64,000 bases of DNA from Apricaphanius iberus (taxonomy: Eukaryota; Chordata; Actinopteri; Cyprinodontiformes; Aphaniidae), in assembly GCA_028564705.1 (NCBI GenBank), contig JAPXFQ010002424.1, positions 1,116,001 through 1,180,000 on the forward strand, read 5' to 3'. Positions 11,076-22,414 of this stretch are shown one piece after another (position 1 is the first letter of the stretch; the number at the start of each line of letters is the position of its first letter). The position numbers were made by a program, and so were the translations under genes. Under the pieces are notes generated by a model. It was not told the DNA's origin. It saw only the letters and a list, made by a program, of their open reading frames with translations, and did not search any database.

Positions 11076-11375
11076 GTGACATACAGCAGAGTATCATCTG
11101 CATAGTTATGGTAATTAATGTTATTGGTTGTTATAATCTGGGTTAGTGGGAGTATGTAGATATTAAATAGAAGAGGCCCCAGGATGGAGCCTTGGGGAAC
11201 CCCACATGTGATTGCTGTTAATTTTAATGAACATTTTCCGACGGAAACAAAGTAATCCCTGTTCTTCAAGTAGGACTCAAACGAGCCAATTATTATACCA
11301 GAGAGTCCAGCCAAGCTCTCCAATCATTCAAGTAGTATTTTTTGATCAAAAGTTTCAAATGCTGCACTGAGTCAG

Positions 11376-13052
11376 ACGTCCCGCCATGGTTGAAAAATAG
11401 TTCCAAAACGAAAGTTGAACCGAAGTCTTTAACCTCATCTGGCTGTGATTTCCACGTCTACTCTGCCCGTGAAATCCACCTCTTTCCTTCACATCCCTGA
11501 ACGTCAGAATTAATCATTTTCTTGATGTTTAAAAGGTGTTTCAACATTAAGTGTAGGCATAAAAGCCTGCATATAAAATAATCATACACCTATTTTATTA
11601 AAAAGTGATCTGCGATCTAGACGATGCACATCTAAACTTGATAAAGGTTTAAAAAGGTCCAAAATCGGTTCAGTTATTCCTGACCGTCTGTAGCACCTTA
11701 TAATCACATAGAGACCAAACATCACTTTAGCTATACATTTAGAGACACTGTAACGGAAATCTTATTGTCATCTTAGTAGTTCATTTGTAGATCAAAGACA
11801 ACGGGAAGAAATAAAAACCCACAAAATTCCATCACATTTATTTATTTTACGGATTATACAATACAAGTTTACCTGGGAAACAGGAAAAACATGTCATGAC
11901 TTTGTTAACGCAGTCTCTGATGGAAGAGTCACCAATTCTGGACACTTGCTGGAGCTAAATGTAAAGCCAGTTGAAATAATGCTTTACATTAGCAATCTCA
12001 AAGTGCTACAAATCATTTAATAAAAAATCTGTATAAAATTTTAATTCAGGTAATCTACTTTCTGAATGAAACTCTCAAAAGGTTACATTAATAAGTTACA
12101 GTAATAACTTTGTATCATTCAACTTACTTCATACTGTTGTATAAGTTCAAACTACCGTTTAGCCTACAAGCGTTAGCTAATGTCAGCCAAACTCTGTACA
12201 TTTCAGTTGACAATGTGGGCACAATTTCTTTCGGTTCATTGATGTCAAACATGTAAAACTCAAGCATAGTAATCTAATAATACAAAACATGCTTACCCAA
12301 CTCTAGATTTTTTTTAATAATATCGATATAACTCAATTCCTCCTCTTTTTCTGAGTGCTAAATTTCTGATGCGTTAGCATCTCGGGAAACAATCTATCCT
12401 ATCCTATATTTTATTACTCTTATTGAAAGAATGACTAAAATGCAGTGGCTTTGCATAAATGGGTATTTTGTAATTATAATTATTTAAACAAGAAAAAGTA
12501 AAAATATATACATTTTGTGCAAATAGTTTATTTCATAAAGAAATTCCTGTTTTTTTCCTGTTTTGCTTTACAACAGGTAAATGACGTCAGTGGACGACTT
12601 AAAACTTGCCGGGTTAAATTAATTGTTGCAGTATTAACCAGGCAAAGATTAAATACAGCTTTATCATCTCTGATTGTAAGGGTGAGTATTGAGACGGACA
12701 CTGGGTTATGATGGACTACAAATGTACGTGTAGGGGACGTCATCTAGTAGACGTCCACTTACAACTGATTGACAACATGGTATGTTGAACTAGACGTAGC
12801 GAAAATAACAATTATGCATGTAACACCAGATAACTTTAGACTTGTACAAATGTATCTGAATTCATTTTTTAGCTAAATGTTCTTTTACATATTTTTATTG
12901 ATTTAAGCCGTCCTACCGCAACCGTTTTTGGCCAGGAACACAACGTTGCTATCGGACCAATGTTTACTAGGCGCTGTCAGCTGTATACAGCGCAGGACCG
13001 ATTAGACAGTCCCAGTTTTTACCTCAGTAACTTTTTTTCTGTCAGTTCTGCA
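11376..13052. other. Unassigned AT-rich sequence
   Basis: About 1.7 kb with no recognised gene, RNA or repeat. Only short open frames are seen and none shows family resemblance. Confidence 0.35.
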
Positions 13053-13302
13053 CAGCGGGATATTCCATCCCTGAGTAAAAATGTTGCTGTTGCCATGTTC
13101 CCCAGAGTTAGATAAGTGAGAAAAAAAGCATTTTGTAACCAGTCCAGTAATTCCCCTGATATGGCAGCAGTCCTTTTGCTTTAGCTTTGCATAAACCAAT
13201 GTAAGTGAATGGGAATTACTAGCATGCTAGTAGTTACCACTTATCCAACTCTGGGGGATATGCCAACAGACAAAATTTACTTTGGGCGTAATATCCATTT
13301 AA
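13053..13302. mobile_element. Short copy of the palindromic MITE found at 411-4206
   Basis: It begins gcgggatattccatcc and ends gcgtaatatccatTTAA. Both arms contain the same agcattttg, cagtaattcccctgatatgg and cttttgctttagctt words as the first copy. The centre is a single aatgggaattactagcatgc then tagtag block. It shows the ancestral centre from which the 42-bp array at 546-4040 grew. Confidence 0.75.
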
Positions 13303-13552
13303 GATCCGAAGTTCGCGGACCGATGTTGTTTTTGGGCCCTTTGTTTTTTTTTCTCAGGATTCTTGTTTCTGATTTCAGCTCATAATGTTTATAATATAAG
13401 ACTCTTGGATCTTTATTTTTAAGGACAATGCGTCATTTGACCAGAATTCATTGATCTAGAAAAAATTTCAACAGTTAAAGGTTAAAAGTTAAAGTTTTAT
13501 TTTAGTGATTCTTGGTTTCCTCCTGAAATTAGAAATGTGGAAAAAGTTTATT

Positions 13553-13645
13553 TCAATTAATTTTATTTATATAGCACCAATTCACAACAGATGTCATCTC
13601 AAGGCACTTTACAAGAAAAGTAATTTTATTACAATTATACAAACA
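13553..13645 (-). mobile_element. L2 LINE 3'-end fragment
   Basis: Contains the diagnostic ttatttatatagcaccaatt and cacaacagatgtcatctcaa words, the inverted terminal block of the L2 family here, and then stops. Extremely 5'-truncated copy. Confidence 0.8.
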
Positions 13646-14689
13646 TTTTAATCAGCTAAAAAGTTTTCTTTTTAAGGAATCCCTGCAGATTGTGTTGAGT
13701 CTTTGGCGTGAAGTTGTGTCCTAATAAAAGTGCAAAATTTGATTGTTTTTTGTTCCGTTCCTTTCTTACGACTTTGTTTTATCCGCTTCACCTCACTCCT
13801 TCAGAGCTTTTGAACATTTTTGTTGTAAGGTTTCCAGTGGGCAGGATGTCTGATGAGGTCCAGCTCGTGGTGCTCTAAACTCTGTCTGCATGATGCAGAC
13901 CTCTTGTTGTCGTCTTCCTGACCATGCCGCCTCTCTGCACTCTAACCTTCCCTTTATTCCCGTCCTCCTTTCAGTCTTTTGTCCCTGGCTCTTGTCTTCC
14001 TCCGGCCTTTTACGACAGAGTGCTCATTTCAGGTTCAGTGACCAACAAACATGCAGCTCAGTAGTTTAAGCCTGAGAAATTTTCTGAAGACACTTCCTGT
14101 GCAGAGACTTCCAGCAGGATTATAACCTGAAAACACAATGGTTAGCTTCATGTGGATAATTGCACAGAATTCAGACATCGTTCCTTCTTGATGATTTATT
14201 GGTCATTTTTAAGCTTCATGCAGGTTTTCTCTCTGCTGCAGACATCCACTGTTGTCCAAAAGCCAATAAAAACACACAAAGGCAGAAGTTTTCTAAGAGA
14301 GACGGGGTTAAATGGAGCGTGATTAATGATTCCTGCAACTTTCTGCCTAATTTGATAAATAGTTACATCATGTCAAAGCCTCTGAAACCAGAAGTTTTCA
14401 CTTTGAACGTTGATTAAAGAGTTGTTGAGGGCAAGTGGCTTACTGAGGAACCTGCACAGCTGAGTTCTCTGATTCTGCAGAATCTATCAGCTCTGCAGAG
14501 CATTGTTTTGGTTTTATGGACCACAAATGTTACGATTCCATCCATTTGTTCCACCAGCTGCTCCATAAAACCAACCATGGAGCTGCTGGATCCCAAACTG
14601 AGCAGGAACAGAGGGGAACTTCAGATTCCAAGCTTAAAGCAGCACAAGTATTTAATCCATTGCAGTAGGATATATTGTTACTTTCACAT
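13646..14689. other. Unassigned sequence
   Basis: No gene or repeat is recognised. Short open frames on both strands overlap one another and lack family resemblance. Confidence 0.35.
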
Positions 14690-16157
14690 AGAAGTGGGTG
14701 GAGTACCTTAAATATTGTACTCAAGTAAAAGTAGCACTACTTCAACGTATGTTTTATTTAAGTAAAAGTACAAAGAAGCCGTCTAATCGATACTTGAGAA
14801 ACTGAGTAACATTTGATTCAAGATTTTTAAAATATCATCAGATAGACTAAATTATAAAAGTTATTAGCAAATGTAGGTATTTTAAAGACTAAAATGAATG
14901 AAAATATATAATATATATATAAATATAATAATAAACATAATAAATATAATATAAATATAATAAAAAAACTTAACTTTGGTACACTCAGCAGCAGTCCAGT
15001 CCTTTTTGTCTTTAGACACTTCTGTCTCGTGTTCAGGAGTGGCTTGACACAAGGAATGCGACAGCTGAAACTCGTGTCTTGCAGACATCTGTGTTTGGTG
15101 GTTCTTGAAGCACCGACTCCAGCTGCAGTTCACTCTTTGTGAATCCCTCCCACATTTTTAAATGGGCTTTATTTCACAATCCTCTCCAGGTTGCAGTTAT
15201 CCCTGTTGCTTGTACACTTTTTTCTACAACATCATGTCCTTTCCTTCGCCTCTATTAATGCGCTTCGACGCAGAGTTCTGTGAACAGCCAGCCTCTTCAG
15301 CAATTACCTTTTGTGTCTCAAGGAGTCGATGGTCGTTTTTACGACAACTGTAAAGTCCTCAGTCTTCCTCATGATTGTGTAGCCTACAGAACTAGACTGA
15401 GAGACTATTTAAAAGCTTTTGCAGGTGTTTTGAGTTAATTAGCTGAACCAGGTGTCTTCAATATTGAACATTTTCACAATATTTAAATTTTTCGGAGATC
15501 ATGAATTTGGGACTGTCATTAGTTGTCAGTTATAATAATAAAAATTAAAAGAAATAAACATTTGAAAAATTTCAGTCTGTGTGTAAGGAATGATTATAAT
15601 ATCCACGTTTCACTTTTTGAATGGAATCACTGAAATAAATGAACTGTTTCATGATATTCTACCTTTATGATTAGCCCCTGTACTTGTGTCGGTTAGTTAA
15701 CTGATACCATGAACCGATACTTATGTGGAAATTCTGCTATAATTTCACAGAAGATGTTTATTTTTAACTTAAAAATGTTAAGTTAGTGGTCATTTTGTTT
15801 ATATTTATTTTTTTTAAATCTTATTCACCATCATTTGATGTAACATGCAGAGAAGAAAATAAAACCTGTCTTCCAATTCATTGCATTTTTATGTGTGGTT
15901 GAAGTATTTGCATCGGTATCGGAAAGTTATTAAAATCCAAGTATCGTTATCGTATCGGATTGGAATAAGTGGTATTGTTCCATCCCTAATTCTAAGTATA
16001 AGAAAAACTTTTCTAAGTCATTCTTTTCAATGTAATACCAATATTTACGGTAGAAAATGAACAAATATATCTTAGAACAAGGTAAAAACTACTTCCAGTG
16101 ACAATTTATGGTGTTTTACTATATAGTCACTTGACCTAAATATGCAACAACAAACAT
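14690..16157. repeat. 'tactcaagtaaaagta' family repeat with later insertions
   Basis: The left part (14700-14880) carries gtactcaagtaaaagtagca. The right part (15995-16140) carries tatcttagaacaaggtaaaa, which also appears at 60655-60690 in the related repeat. The middle (about 14885-15670) is AT-rich, with an ATA-rich run at 14894-14962, and is not assigned. A hAT-like element is at 15672-15988. Confidence 0.5.
15672..15988. mobile_element. Eroded hAT-like MITE
   Basis: The right terminus tatcgtatcgg...ggtattgttccatcccta resembles the 'tatcgg...tgcatcccta' ends of fish hAT MITEs. The left end near 15672 is less clear. A related element is at 55585-56001. Confidence 0.45.
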
Positions 16158-16621
16158 TATTAGAGTCTGTTCCTACTTTCTCTCCTACTTCTCAAGTGCT
16201 AACCTGTTTTCTCTTAGTCTCTTCCTACAGTAGGCGCTCCTGACCTGCCCTGCTTGACGACCCTGACTAAGATGGAGGAACGTTCTCCACGTCCTGCTAC
16301 CAACTTCTGCTTCTGCATCAGTTCTGTTTCTCTTTCTGTGTCTCCGCTGCCTTCTCCAAACCCCAGATGGTCTCGGCAGATGACTGCTTATGCTGAGCCT
16401 GGTTCTGCTGGAGGTTTCTTAAAAGGGAGTTTTTCCTCTCCACTGTCGCTTCATGCTTGCTCAGTGTGAGGGATTGCTGAGAAGTCACGACGCAATCTTC
16501 AGTGGTTCTCTAATTCCTAAATGAAACATTGTATTGTAATAACTCTTCTTGTAAAGTGCCTTGAGATGACATCTGTTGTGAGATGGCGCTATGTAAAAAA
16601 ACTGAATTGAATTGAATTGAA
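16158..16621 (+). mobile_element. L2 LINE 3' UTR fragment
   Basis: Matches the 3' part of the copy at 36870-38735 from the tattagagtctgttcctac word through ctgagcctggttctgctgga to a gaattgaattgaattgaa tail. It is truncated just downstream of where the 28S segment would lie, so its membership of the 28S subfamily cannot be tested here. Confidence 0.85.
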
Positions 16622-16629
16622 TGTGCTGA

Positions 16630-16733
16630 AAAAAAACATTTATTAGTTACATGTGGATGGAGATTTTTTTTTCCCAAGGAGCGGAGGAAAATCTTTGTTT
16701 TAAAAAAACCCGGCTACGTGTGGACATGGCCTA
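16630..16733. mobile_element. Fragment of a 'taggccatgtccacac' MITE
   Basis: Ends in ccggctacgtgtggacatgg then ccta, the inverse of the terminus at 25528. It abuts the next MITE directly at 16733/16734. Confidence 0.5.
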
Positions 16734-17352
16734 AGGCCCCATCCACACTACTGCGTTTCCGTTTAGAAACGGAGAGTTAAAACGAAAACTGTCTCCGTCC
16801 ACACTAGCGCTTTCCTTCCGTATTAGAATAGATCTCCATCCACCTTAAAACGACTGAAAACGCGGATCACGTGACCATTCTCCAACACTGGGCATGCGCG
16901 CTAGTGTAAACAGGAAACAGATTGATGAAAGTAGCCAAGCTAAGGTTACCTCTGCAAAACGCGTCGAAGGCCAGAGATAACGCAATAACGCTTGTAATTC
17001 GTTATCCATGTTGCAGTTTCTAACGTAATAAACTCCAGGCTGTTTTTGTATGTTATCTTCCGGGGACGGGTCATGTGACGGGTGGCTGACGAATCAGGGA
17101 AAGATACGGCATGACCGATGACACCCAATCATAGAGCCGAGTGTGATCTGCTGCGTCATCGTTTCTAAAGTCCGACGTTTCGAGACGTCCACGCCAAAAC
17201 GCCCTCCGGTGTTTCAAAACGAAAAACGGGGTCGGCAGCGTTTCTAAACTTCTCCGTTTTGGGTCTCCGTTTTTGCCGTTTTAGTGTGGATGGGAGGTGC
17301 AAACGTAGCTAAAGGTCTCCGTTTTTAAACGAAAACGTTTTTAAACGATCTT
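16734..17352. mobile_element. MITE of the 'ggccccatccacac' family
   Basis: The left end aggccccatccacactact mirrors gtgtggatgggaggtg near 17284-17299. Multiple cgtttccgtttagaaacg and aaaacggag words alternate in both orientations near the ends. This is a familiar hAT-type fish MITE architecture. The interior is CpG-rich and has no transposase. Confidence 0.6.
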
Positions 17353-17680
17353 CTGTCTGCGTCTGAAGATCATTATCAATATACGACTAACCCATGTGTT
17401 ACACCTCTGATTCTTTGATCCTACGAAGTTGTGAGATGACATTGCAGTTGTAAGAATTTGTGACCCTTTGATGTTTTAATCCTGTGATTCCAATAAAAGC
17501 GGGTATGAGTCGATTGGTCAACGCAGAAGCCCATCGACGTAAGTTGGTGTCAGCTTCTGTCCATACTGCATGAAAAATAAGACTTATCTCTTTGTCTGTT
17601 TTTTCCTCAGAGTTTATTAATATTTCCAACAGCTGCATGTTTTCATTTCTTCATGTGGCCGTCTGCAGTTGTTTCGCAAC
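17353..17680. other. Unassigned sequence
   Basis: Nothing recognised between the MITE and the hAT element that follows. Confidence 0.35.
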
Positions 17681-18391
17681 TAGGGCTGGGACTTTAACGC
17701 GTTTCTTAAGATTAATTAATGACACAAAAATAACGCGTTAAAATTTTTTTACGCATTTTAATCGCACCTATTTATTCACCGCAGCCTTCCAGCGCTGGTG
17801 CGCAGAGAAAGGCGCAGATCCCGTTTCATGTCCGCTAAACCGTGTGCTGTCGTTCCTCCAGCAGCTGATGGACAGAAATTTAGCTTTCACTACAGTTAAA
17901 ACTTATGCTGCAGCTATTTCTTCCTGTCATGAAGGTTTTGGTGACGGAACGGTCTCATCTACTCTGTCACTGCGTACACGTTCGTGTTACGTGGCGCACA
18001 CGGCTGCAATGCCCTGCTTCCATGGACTCGATCCTCCACAGAATCTCAGAACTCATCCCACAGAGGGATTTCATCCTCCACAGATCTGCAAGGAGGGATG
18101 ATGGTGGTGCTCTGCAGCTTGCTGGTCATCACCGTGTTAATTTATCTATTTCTATCTGAGAGACATTTCCGCTTTCTCCATGATTCTCTTATCGGTGTTC
18201 TGACAGAATTATGTTTTTTTTTTTTCTGATAACTTAAACTTATGTATTCAGTCATTATATCTTTGTGTAGAAAATTCTCACTTTTCTCAGGTCAAATATT
18301 TATGTGAGATTAAAATGCGATTAATTTCGACAAATTAATTACAAAGTCTGTAATTGATTAGATTCAAAATTTTAATCGAGTCCCAGCCCTA
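17681..18391. mobile_element. hAT-type element carrying a foreign coding fragment
   Basis: Begins tagggctgggactttaacgc and ends aatcgagtcccagccccta-like (cccagcccta), an inverted pair typical of Ac-like hAT elements. Flanks ttcgcaac (17673-17680) and gttgcaac (18392-18399) form an imperfect 8-bp target duplication, the hAT length. Terminal regions repeat 'attaatt' words in both orientations. The middle holds a DIRS-like recombinase fragment (17790-18060) in place of a transposase. Confidence 0.75.
17790..18060 (+). pseudogene. DIRS/Ngaro-like tyrosine recombinase N-terminal fragment
   Basis: The plus-strand frame reads FQRWCAEKGADPVSCPLN, then VLSFLQQLMDRNLAF and TTVKTYAAAISSCHEGF. This matches the pattern of the SAM-like core-binding region of the tyrosine recombinases of fish DIRS-type retrotransposons ('W-C-x-x-x-G-x-D-P...VLxFLQxL...TxKxYxAAISxxH'). 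After about residue 70 the frame degrades. No catalytic R-H-R-Y part is present. The match was made by memory of the family, so a profile search is needed. Confidence 0.55.
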
Positions 18392-18836
18392 GTTGCAACG
18401 CTTTAAGCCTAGTTTCTATTTCTCCACACGTATCGAATTAAGCGTTTTCCTTTAAGACTTCTCTGTTCCCTTAGGAGTTTTGTGTAGCATTTCACCTCCA
18501 GGACAATAGGGGGCATTGCACTTTTCTTACCGTTTGCAGCCATGTTCTTAGCCAACAAGTGTGTATTTTGCTTTTTATTAACAGAGGCCAAACACTCAAA
18601 TCTTCCTATGCACTTTCTGATCAGTTCCATGTCTGCCGCTAGATATTTTCAGCACTCTGGGATTGTTGTTTGTTTCATTTTAGTTTTTTTGTGAACGGCT
18701 GTGCTGACGTGCCCCGGCCCGGCCAATCGCACGCTCTGGCTCTCCTCCATTTTAGAGGGAAACTGTAAATATCGGCTAATAAGCGCCGAACACTGAACTG
18801 CTAATTTGACTCCTGCTTTCCACCGAATGCGTAACG
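18392..18836. other. Unassigned sequence
   Basis: No gene or repeat is recognised. It contains a GC-rich patch with gccccggcccggcc near 18713. Confidence 0.35.
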
Positions 18837-19823
18837 CAGTGGCGGACTGGCCGTCTGGACGTTCTGGAGAAAACCAGACCAGCCGGTCTCTGTGCAGCCG
18901 TCAGTTTTTTTTCCTTTCTTTCTCATAATTGACTGTTGTTCCATCCCCAAACTGATAGGTGGCAACAACGCGCCCTCAGGCCCATGAGCTCACTCGTCAC
19001 TCAACCGTACCACACGGCTGTGCACGAGGCTGCGGCCGAAACACAGGGACAGAGAGACGAGGGACAGATACATGAGCCGGTGGAAGTTCCCCAGACAAAT
19101 GCAGGACAGGTAAGTATGAAAGGAGGAGAAATTAGGCTTAGATGCTAGGTAATCTGACATTAGGATATATTTTTATCTTTACCCCAATGAAACAAAACTA
19201 TTGCAGTTTTTACAGTTGGTTAGCTATAAAACACAATATAAACATGCTGCAGCATCAACATGAAAGCAGAAGAAATATTTAATAAAAGTAATTAAACCGT
19301 TTTTGTGCACACTGCAAAAAAACTGTCCATCTAATCAAGTCAAAACATCTTGCTTTCAGATAAAAAGTATTTTTAATCTTGTTTTGAGACTTATATACTA
19401 AGCAAGAGCAGAAGGTGTTAGTTTATTAATCTTATTTTGAGTATGTATGTCTTAGTTTGTAGAATTCTTACCAAGTGCGATTTCTCTTGTTTCATTGGCA
19501 GATTATTTGACGTTCGAGTATTTTAAGGGTTAGGTTTGTACCATTTACCAACTCATACCATTTGTTTTTTGTGTTTTAGGTAGTCACCTCACGTATTGTT
19601 CAGCAGACAGACAGCGACATTAAAAGAGTATTCTACATTATGCTTTTAACACATCTTTTAGTCAACATCAGTGATAATGCTATAATGTAGAATGTAAAAT
19701 GGCTTTATGATTTGCGTAGTTTGAGACCCGTGTCTGTTGCTGATGACTTTTCACATACATCTGTTGTTGTGGGCTGGGCCTAGTCAAAGTCCAGGGCCGT
19801 TTTTAAGTCCCACTCCACCACTG
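18837..19823. mobile_element. Complete hAT-type non-autonomous element with perfect 8-bp target duplication
   Basis: The element starts cagtggcggactggccgtct and ends agtcccactccaccactg, an inverted terminal pair. The 8-bp sequence gcgtaacg is identical on both sides (18829-18836 and 19824-19831), which fixes the boundaries. Near the left end an open stretch (about 18984-19110) finishes at aatgcaggacag followed by gtaagtatg, a consensus splice donor, so it may be a leftover first exon of the autonomous parent. A second MITE lies within it at 19310-19510. Confidence 0.85.
19310..19510. mobile_element. 'cactgcaaaaaaac' MITE fragment inside the hAT element
   Basis: Opens cactgcaaaaaaactgtcc and continues with 'atcttgctttcaga' and 'aatcttgttttgagac' words typical of this widespread fish repeat. 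The far end is not identifiable. Confidence 0.5.
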
Positions 19824-20449
19824 GCGTAACGTAATGGAGGCGTTTCCCTCCCCACCAGGTGTGTTTCATTTGCGAAAGCATTCCACCCCACAAAACAGAA
19901 TCACAGGAGAATTCAGTAGCATAACTTAGACGTATACCGGGAAAACCAACATTTTATGTTAGTATCATAAACTCACCATCCACACCAAATTCTGCAGATA
20001 ATTCTGTCAATCCCTTCCGTTTTTTCATGATGTCCTTGTAAAAATGATGTCTGGTCTCATGTAAACTGTTTGATTCTTCACTTCAAGGATTAACTTCTTG
20101 TTTTTCATGATAAAAACCATCAAATCTGACCCACAGACTCAGTGACTTCAACCCTGGTGTCACCGGTGTTCATGTTTAGTTTATTTCATAGTTAAGCAAT
20201 CGGAAATCTACACACGACTTTTATTCTAAAATTTGCAGGCTGCTTTGAACTGCTCCCATGCCTGATTTCCTGTTTGGTTTGGTCTAAACTGCTGGGGTTC
20301 GTGTATCCTGGAAGCGTAGAGCGTTACAAATTGACCCACCGCGTAAATTTCAGCGAGGACCGCAACACATCGCTTCTGATTAGAGCCGCTTCGTGCTCAG
20401 TGGATACTCTGCCAGAAGAGAAGGACCGGCTCACAGTCTCTGATTCAAA
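19824..20449. other. Unassigned sequence
   Basis: No gene or repeat recognised. A 104-codon open frame starts at 20274 but runs into a LINE tail and has no family resemblance upstream. Confidence 0.35.
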
Positions 20450-20561
20450 CCTGTTCTGTTCTGTGTCTTGTTCTGTTTTTACATCTGTTTCTGTTTTTGC
20501 TGCTGTTACAACCAAACTTCCCCATGTGGGACAATTAATGGATTATTCTATTCTAACTGCA
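20450..20561 (+). mobile_element. Rex1/CR1-like LINE 3'-end fragment
   Basis: Contains gctgctgttacaaccaaact followed by tccccatgtgggacaattaa and an attctattct tail. This is the same 3' terminus as the larger element at 42009-45771. Confidence 0.7.
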
Positions 20562-21094
20562 GACAGCTGGAACCTGCCTAAAGCCTAATTTAGCTTAGGC
20601 ACACAGGTAATGACTGAGACGTTCTCTTTTTCTACTTCTCCGTTGTTGCAAAGCAATTCCCCACCATGACAGCAGGGGGCACAGACTTTTTCTGGTAGTT
20701 CTGACAACCTTTGTGGTTGACGTGTCTGGTCGACAGCATTTTATTTACTTCAGCTTGTAAATGGACATCTACTGGGGGAGCAATGCTGTCAGAGACAGAG
20801 TTTTGACTTTGCTGGAAAGCTGTTTACTAGAAGTGCAGCTCACAGAATATAGAATAAGAATAATGACTTCCAATATGGCTGCTCCTCTCGTCAACAATCT
20901 TATCTGTGGTGGAAATGTCTGTTTTACTGGACACACTTGTAAGCATTTTTCTAAAATCAATCTTACATGTAAGGCCTGCAACTTGAAATTCAACTAAATA
21001 AGTTTACATATGGAAAATACACCGTAAAACGATGTTTGTAAGAGGTAGAAAAACATCCCAATCCGATCATTTGATTGGAAGTAGTGCCTGATCT
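20562..21094. other. Unassigned sequence
   Basis: No gene or repeat recognised. Confidence 0.35.
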
Positions 21095-22414
21095 CGTGGT
21101 TTCAGACCGGATGCACGACATAAGCATTTGACCACCTATCAACCAGTATAACTTTAGGCTCCCACAGACCTGTTAGTTCTTATTTAAGAAGCCCTCCTGT
21201 TCTCCACTCATTACCTGTATTATCTGCACCTGTTTGAACTCGTTACCTGTATAAAACACAACCGCTTCACAATTGCCAAGAAGGGAGAGCTGTGCAAGGA
21301 CATCAGGGGTAAAATTGTAGAGTTGGGATGGGCTACAGGACAATTGGCAAGCAGCTTGGTGAGAAGGCAACGACTGTTGGTGCAATAATTAGAAAATGAA
21401 AGAAGTTCAAGACGACGGTCTGGAGCCCCATAAAAGATCTCTCCTGGTGGGGAATCAATGATCATGATGAGCCCAGAACTACGCAGCAGGACCTGGTCAA
21501 TGAACTGGATAGAGCTGGGATCACAGTCTCAGAGAAAACCATCAGTAACACACTCTGCCATCATGGCTTAACATCCTGCAGCGCGTGATAGGTCCCCCTG
21601 CTCAAGCCAGCACATGTCAAGGCCTGTCTGAAGTTTGCCAATGACCATCTGGATGATCCAGAGGAGGAAGGGGAGAAGGTCATGTGGCCTGATGAGACGA
21701 TGATGGTCTAAACTCCACTCGGCGTGTTTGGAGAAAGAAGATGGATGAGAACAACCCCAAGAACACCAACTGTGACGCATGGAGGTGGAAGTATCATTCT
21801 TTGGGGATGCTTTTCTGCACAGGGGATGGGACGACTGCACCGTATTGAGGGGAGGATGGATGGGGCCATGTATGGTGAGATCTTGGCCAACAATCTCCTT
21901 CCCTCAGTGAGAGCATTGAAGACGGGTCGTGGCTGGTTCTTCCAGCATGACAACGACCAGAAACATACAGCCAGGGCAACGAAGGAGTGGCTCCGTAGGA
22001 AGCATCTGAAGGTCCCGGAGTGGCCGAGCCAGTCTCCAGACCTGAATCCAATAAAAAAATCTTTGGAGAGAGCTGTTACCTGAACGCTCTGGAGAAGATC
22101 TGCAGGAGTGGGCCAAAATCCCTGCTGCAGTGTGTGCAAACCTGGTGAAGAACTACAGGAAACGTCCAAACTCTGTAATTGCGAACAAAGGTTTCTATAC
22201 CAAATATTGAGTTCTGTTTGTCTGATGTATCAAATACAAACACTGTCACGCAACAAAATGGAAATGATTTAAAAATCATCCGCTGTGATTTTCCGCATTT
22301 TTGTTTCAGATTCTGTCCCTCACCTTTGATCCAAATTAGACATCTACATAGTTTCTAGGAAGTGGGAAAACTTCAAAATCCAGCAGTGTGTCAGACACTT
22401 TTTCTCAACACTGC
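21095..22414 (+). mobile_element. Tc1-like DNA transposon with broken transposase
   Basis: Transposase coding sequence runs from about 21265 to 22190 in several frames. The N-terminal part encodes KGELCKDIRGKIVEL. The clean block 21724-22083 encodes [40 protein letters not shown] and [15 protein letters not shown], the C-terminal half of the DDE domain. Stops and frameshifts at about 21370, 21400, 21590 and 21712 make it inactive. The right end (22380-22414) retains a cagtgtgtcagacacttttt terminal block. The left inverted repeat is not found, so the element is 5'-eroded. Confidence 0.88.

Larger units (their letters stand above)
8575..11375 (-). mobile_element. Older L2 LINE (second subfamily) with two nested insertions
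   Basis: Minus-strand L2 ORF2 is spread over three blocks. Block 11375-11076 encodes RT residues around SYLKNRDYFVSVG, CGVPQGSILGPLLFNIYIL and NYADDTLLYV. Block 10521-10375 encodes ALSQCIEQINSWMSHNFL and a KTEIIIFGPKEERSR run. Block 9197-8575 encodes DSDLNLQVHIKAITRSAFYH, LRNISRIKGLTLPKDLEK and a stop-ridden C-terminal part. The frame has many stops and shifts, so it is inactive. The 5' end is truncated within the RT domain near 11372. DNA transposons at 9198-10374 and 10522-11075 separate the blocks. Confidence 0.82.

Noticed and set aside
20274..20588. 104-codon open frame as a host gene
   Set aside because: The second half is the Rex1-like LINE tail, and the first half shows no recognisable domain.
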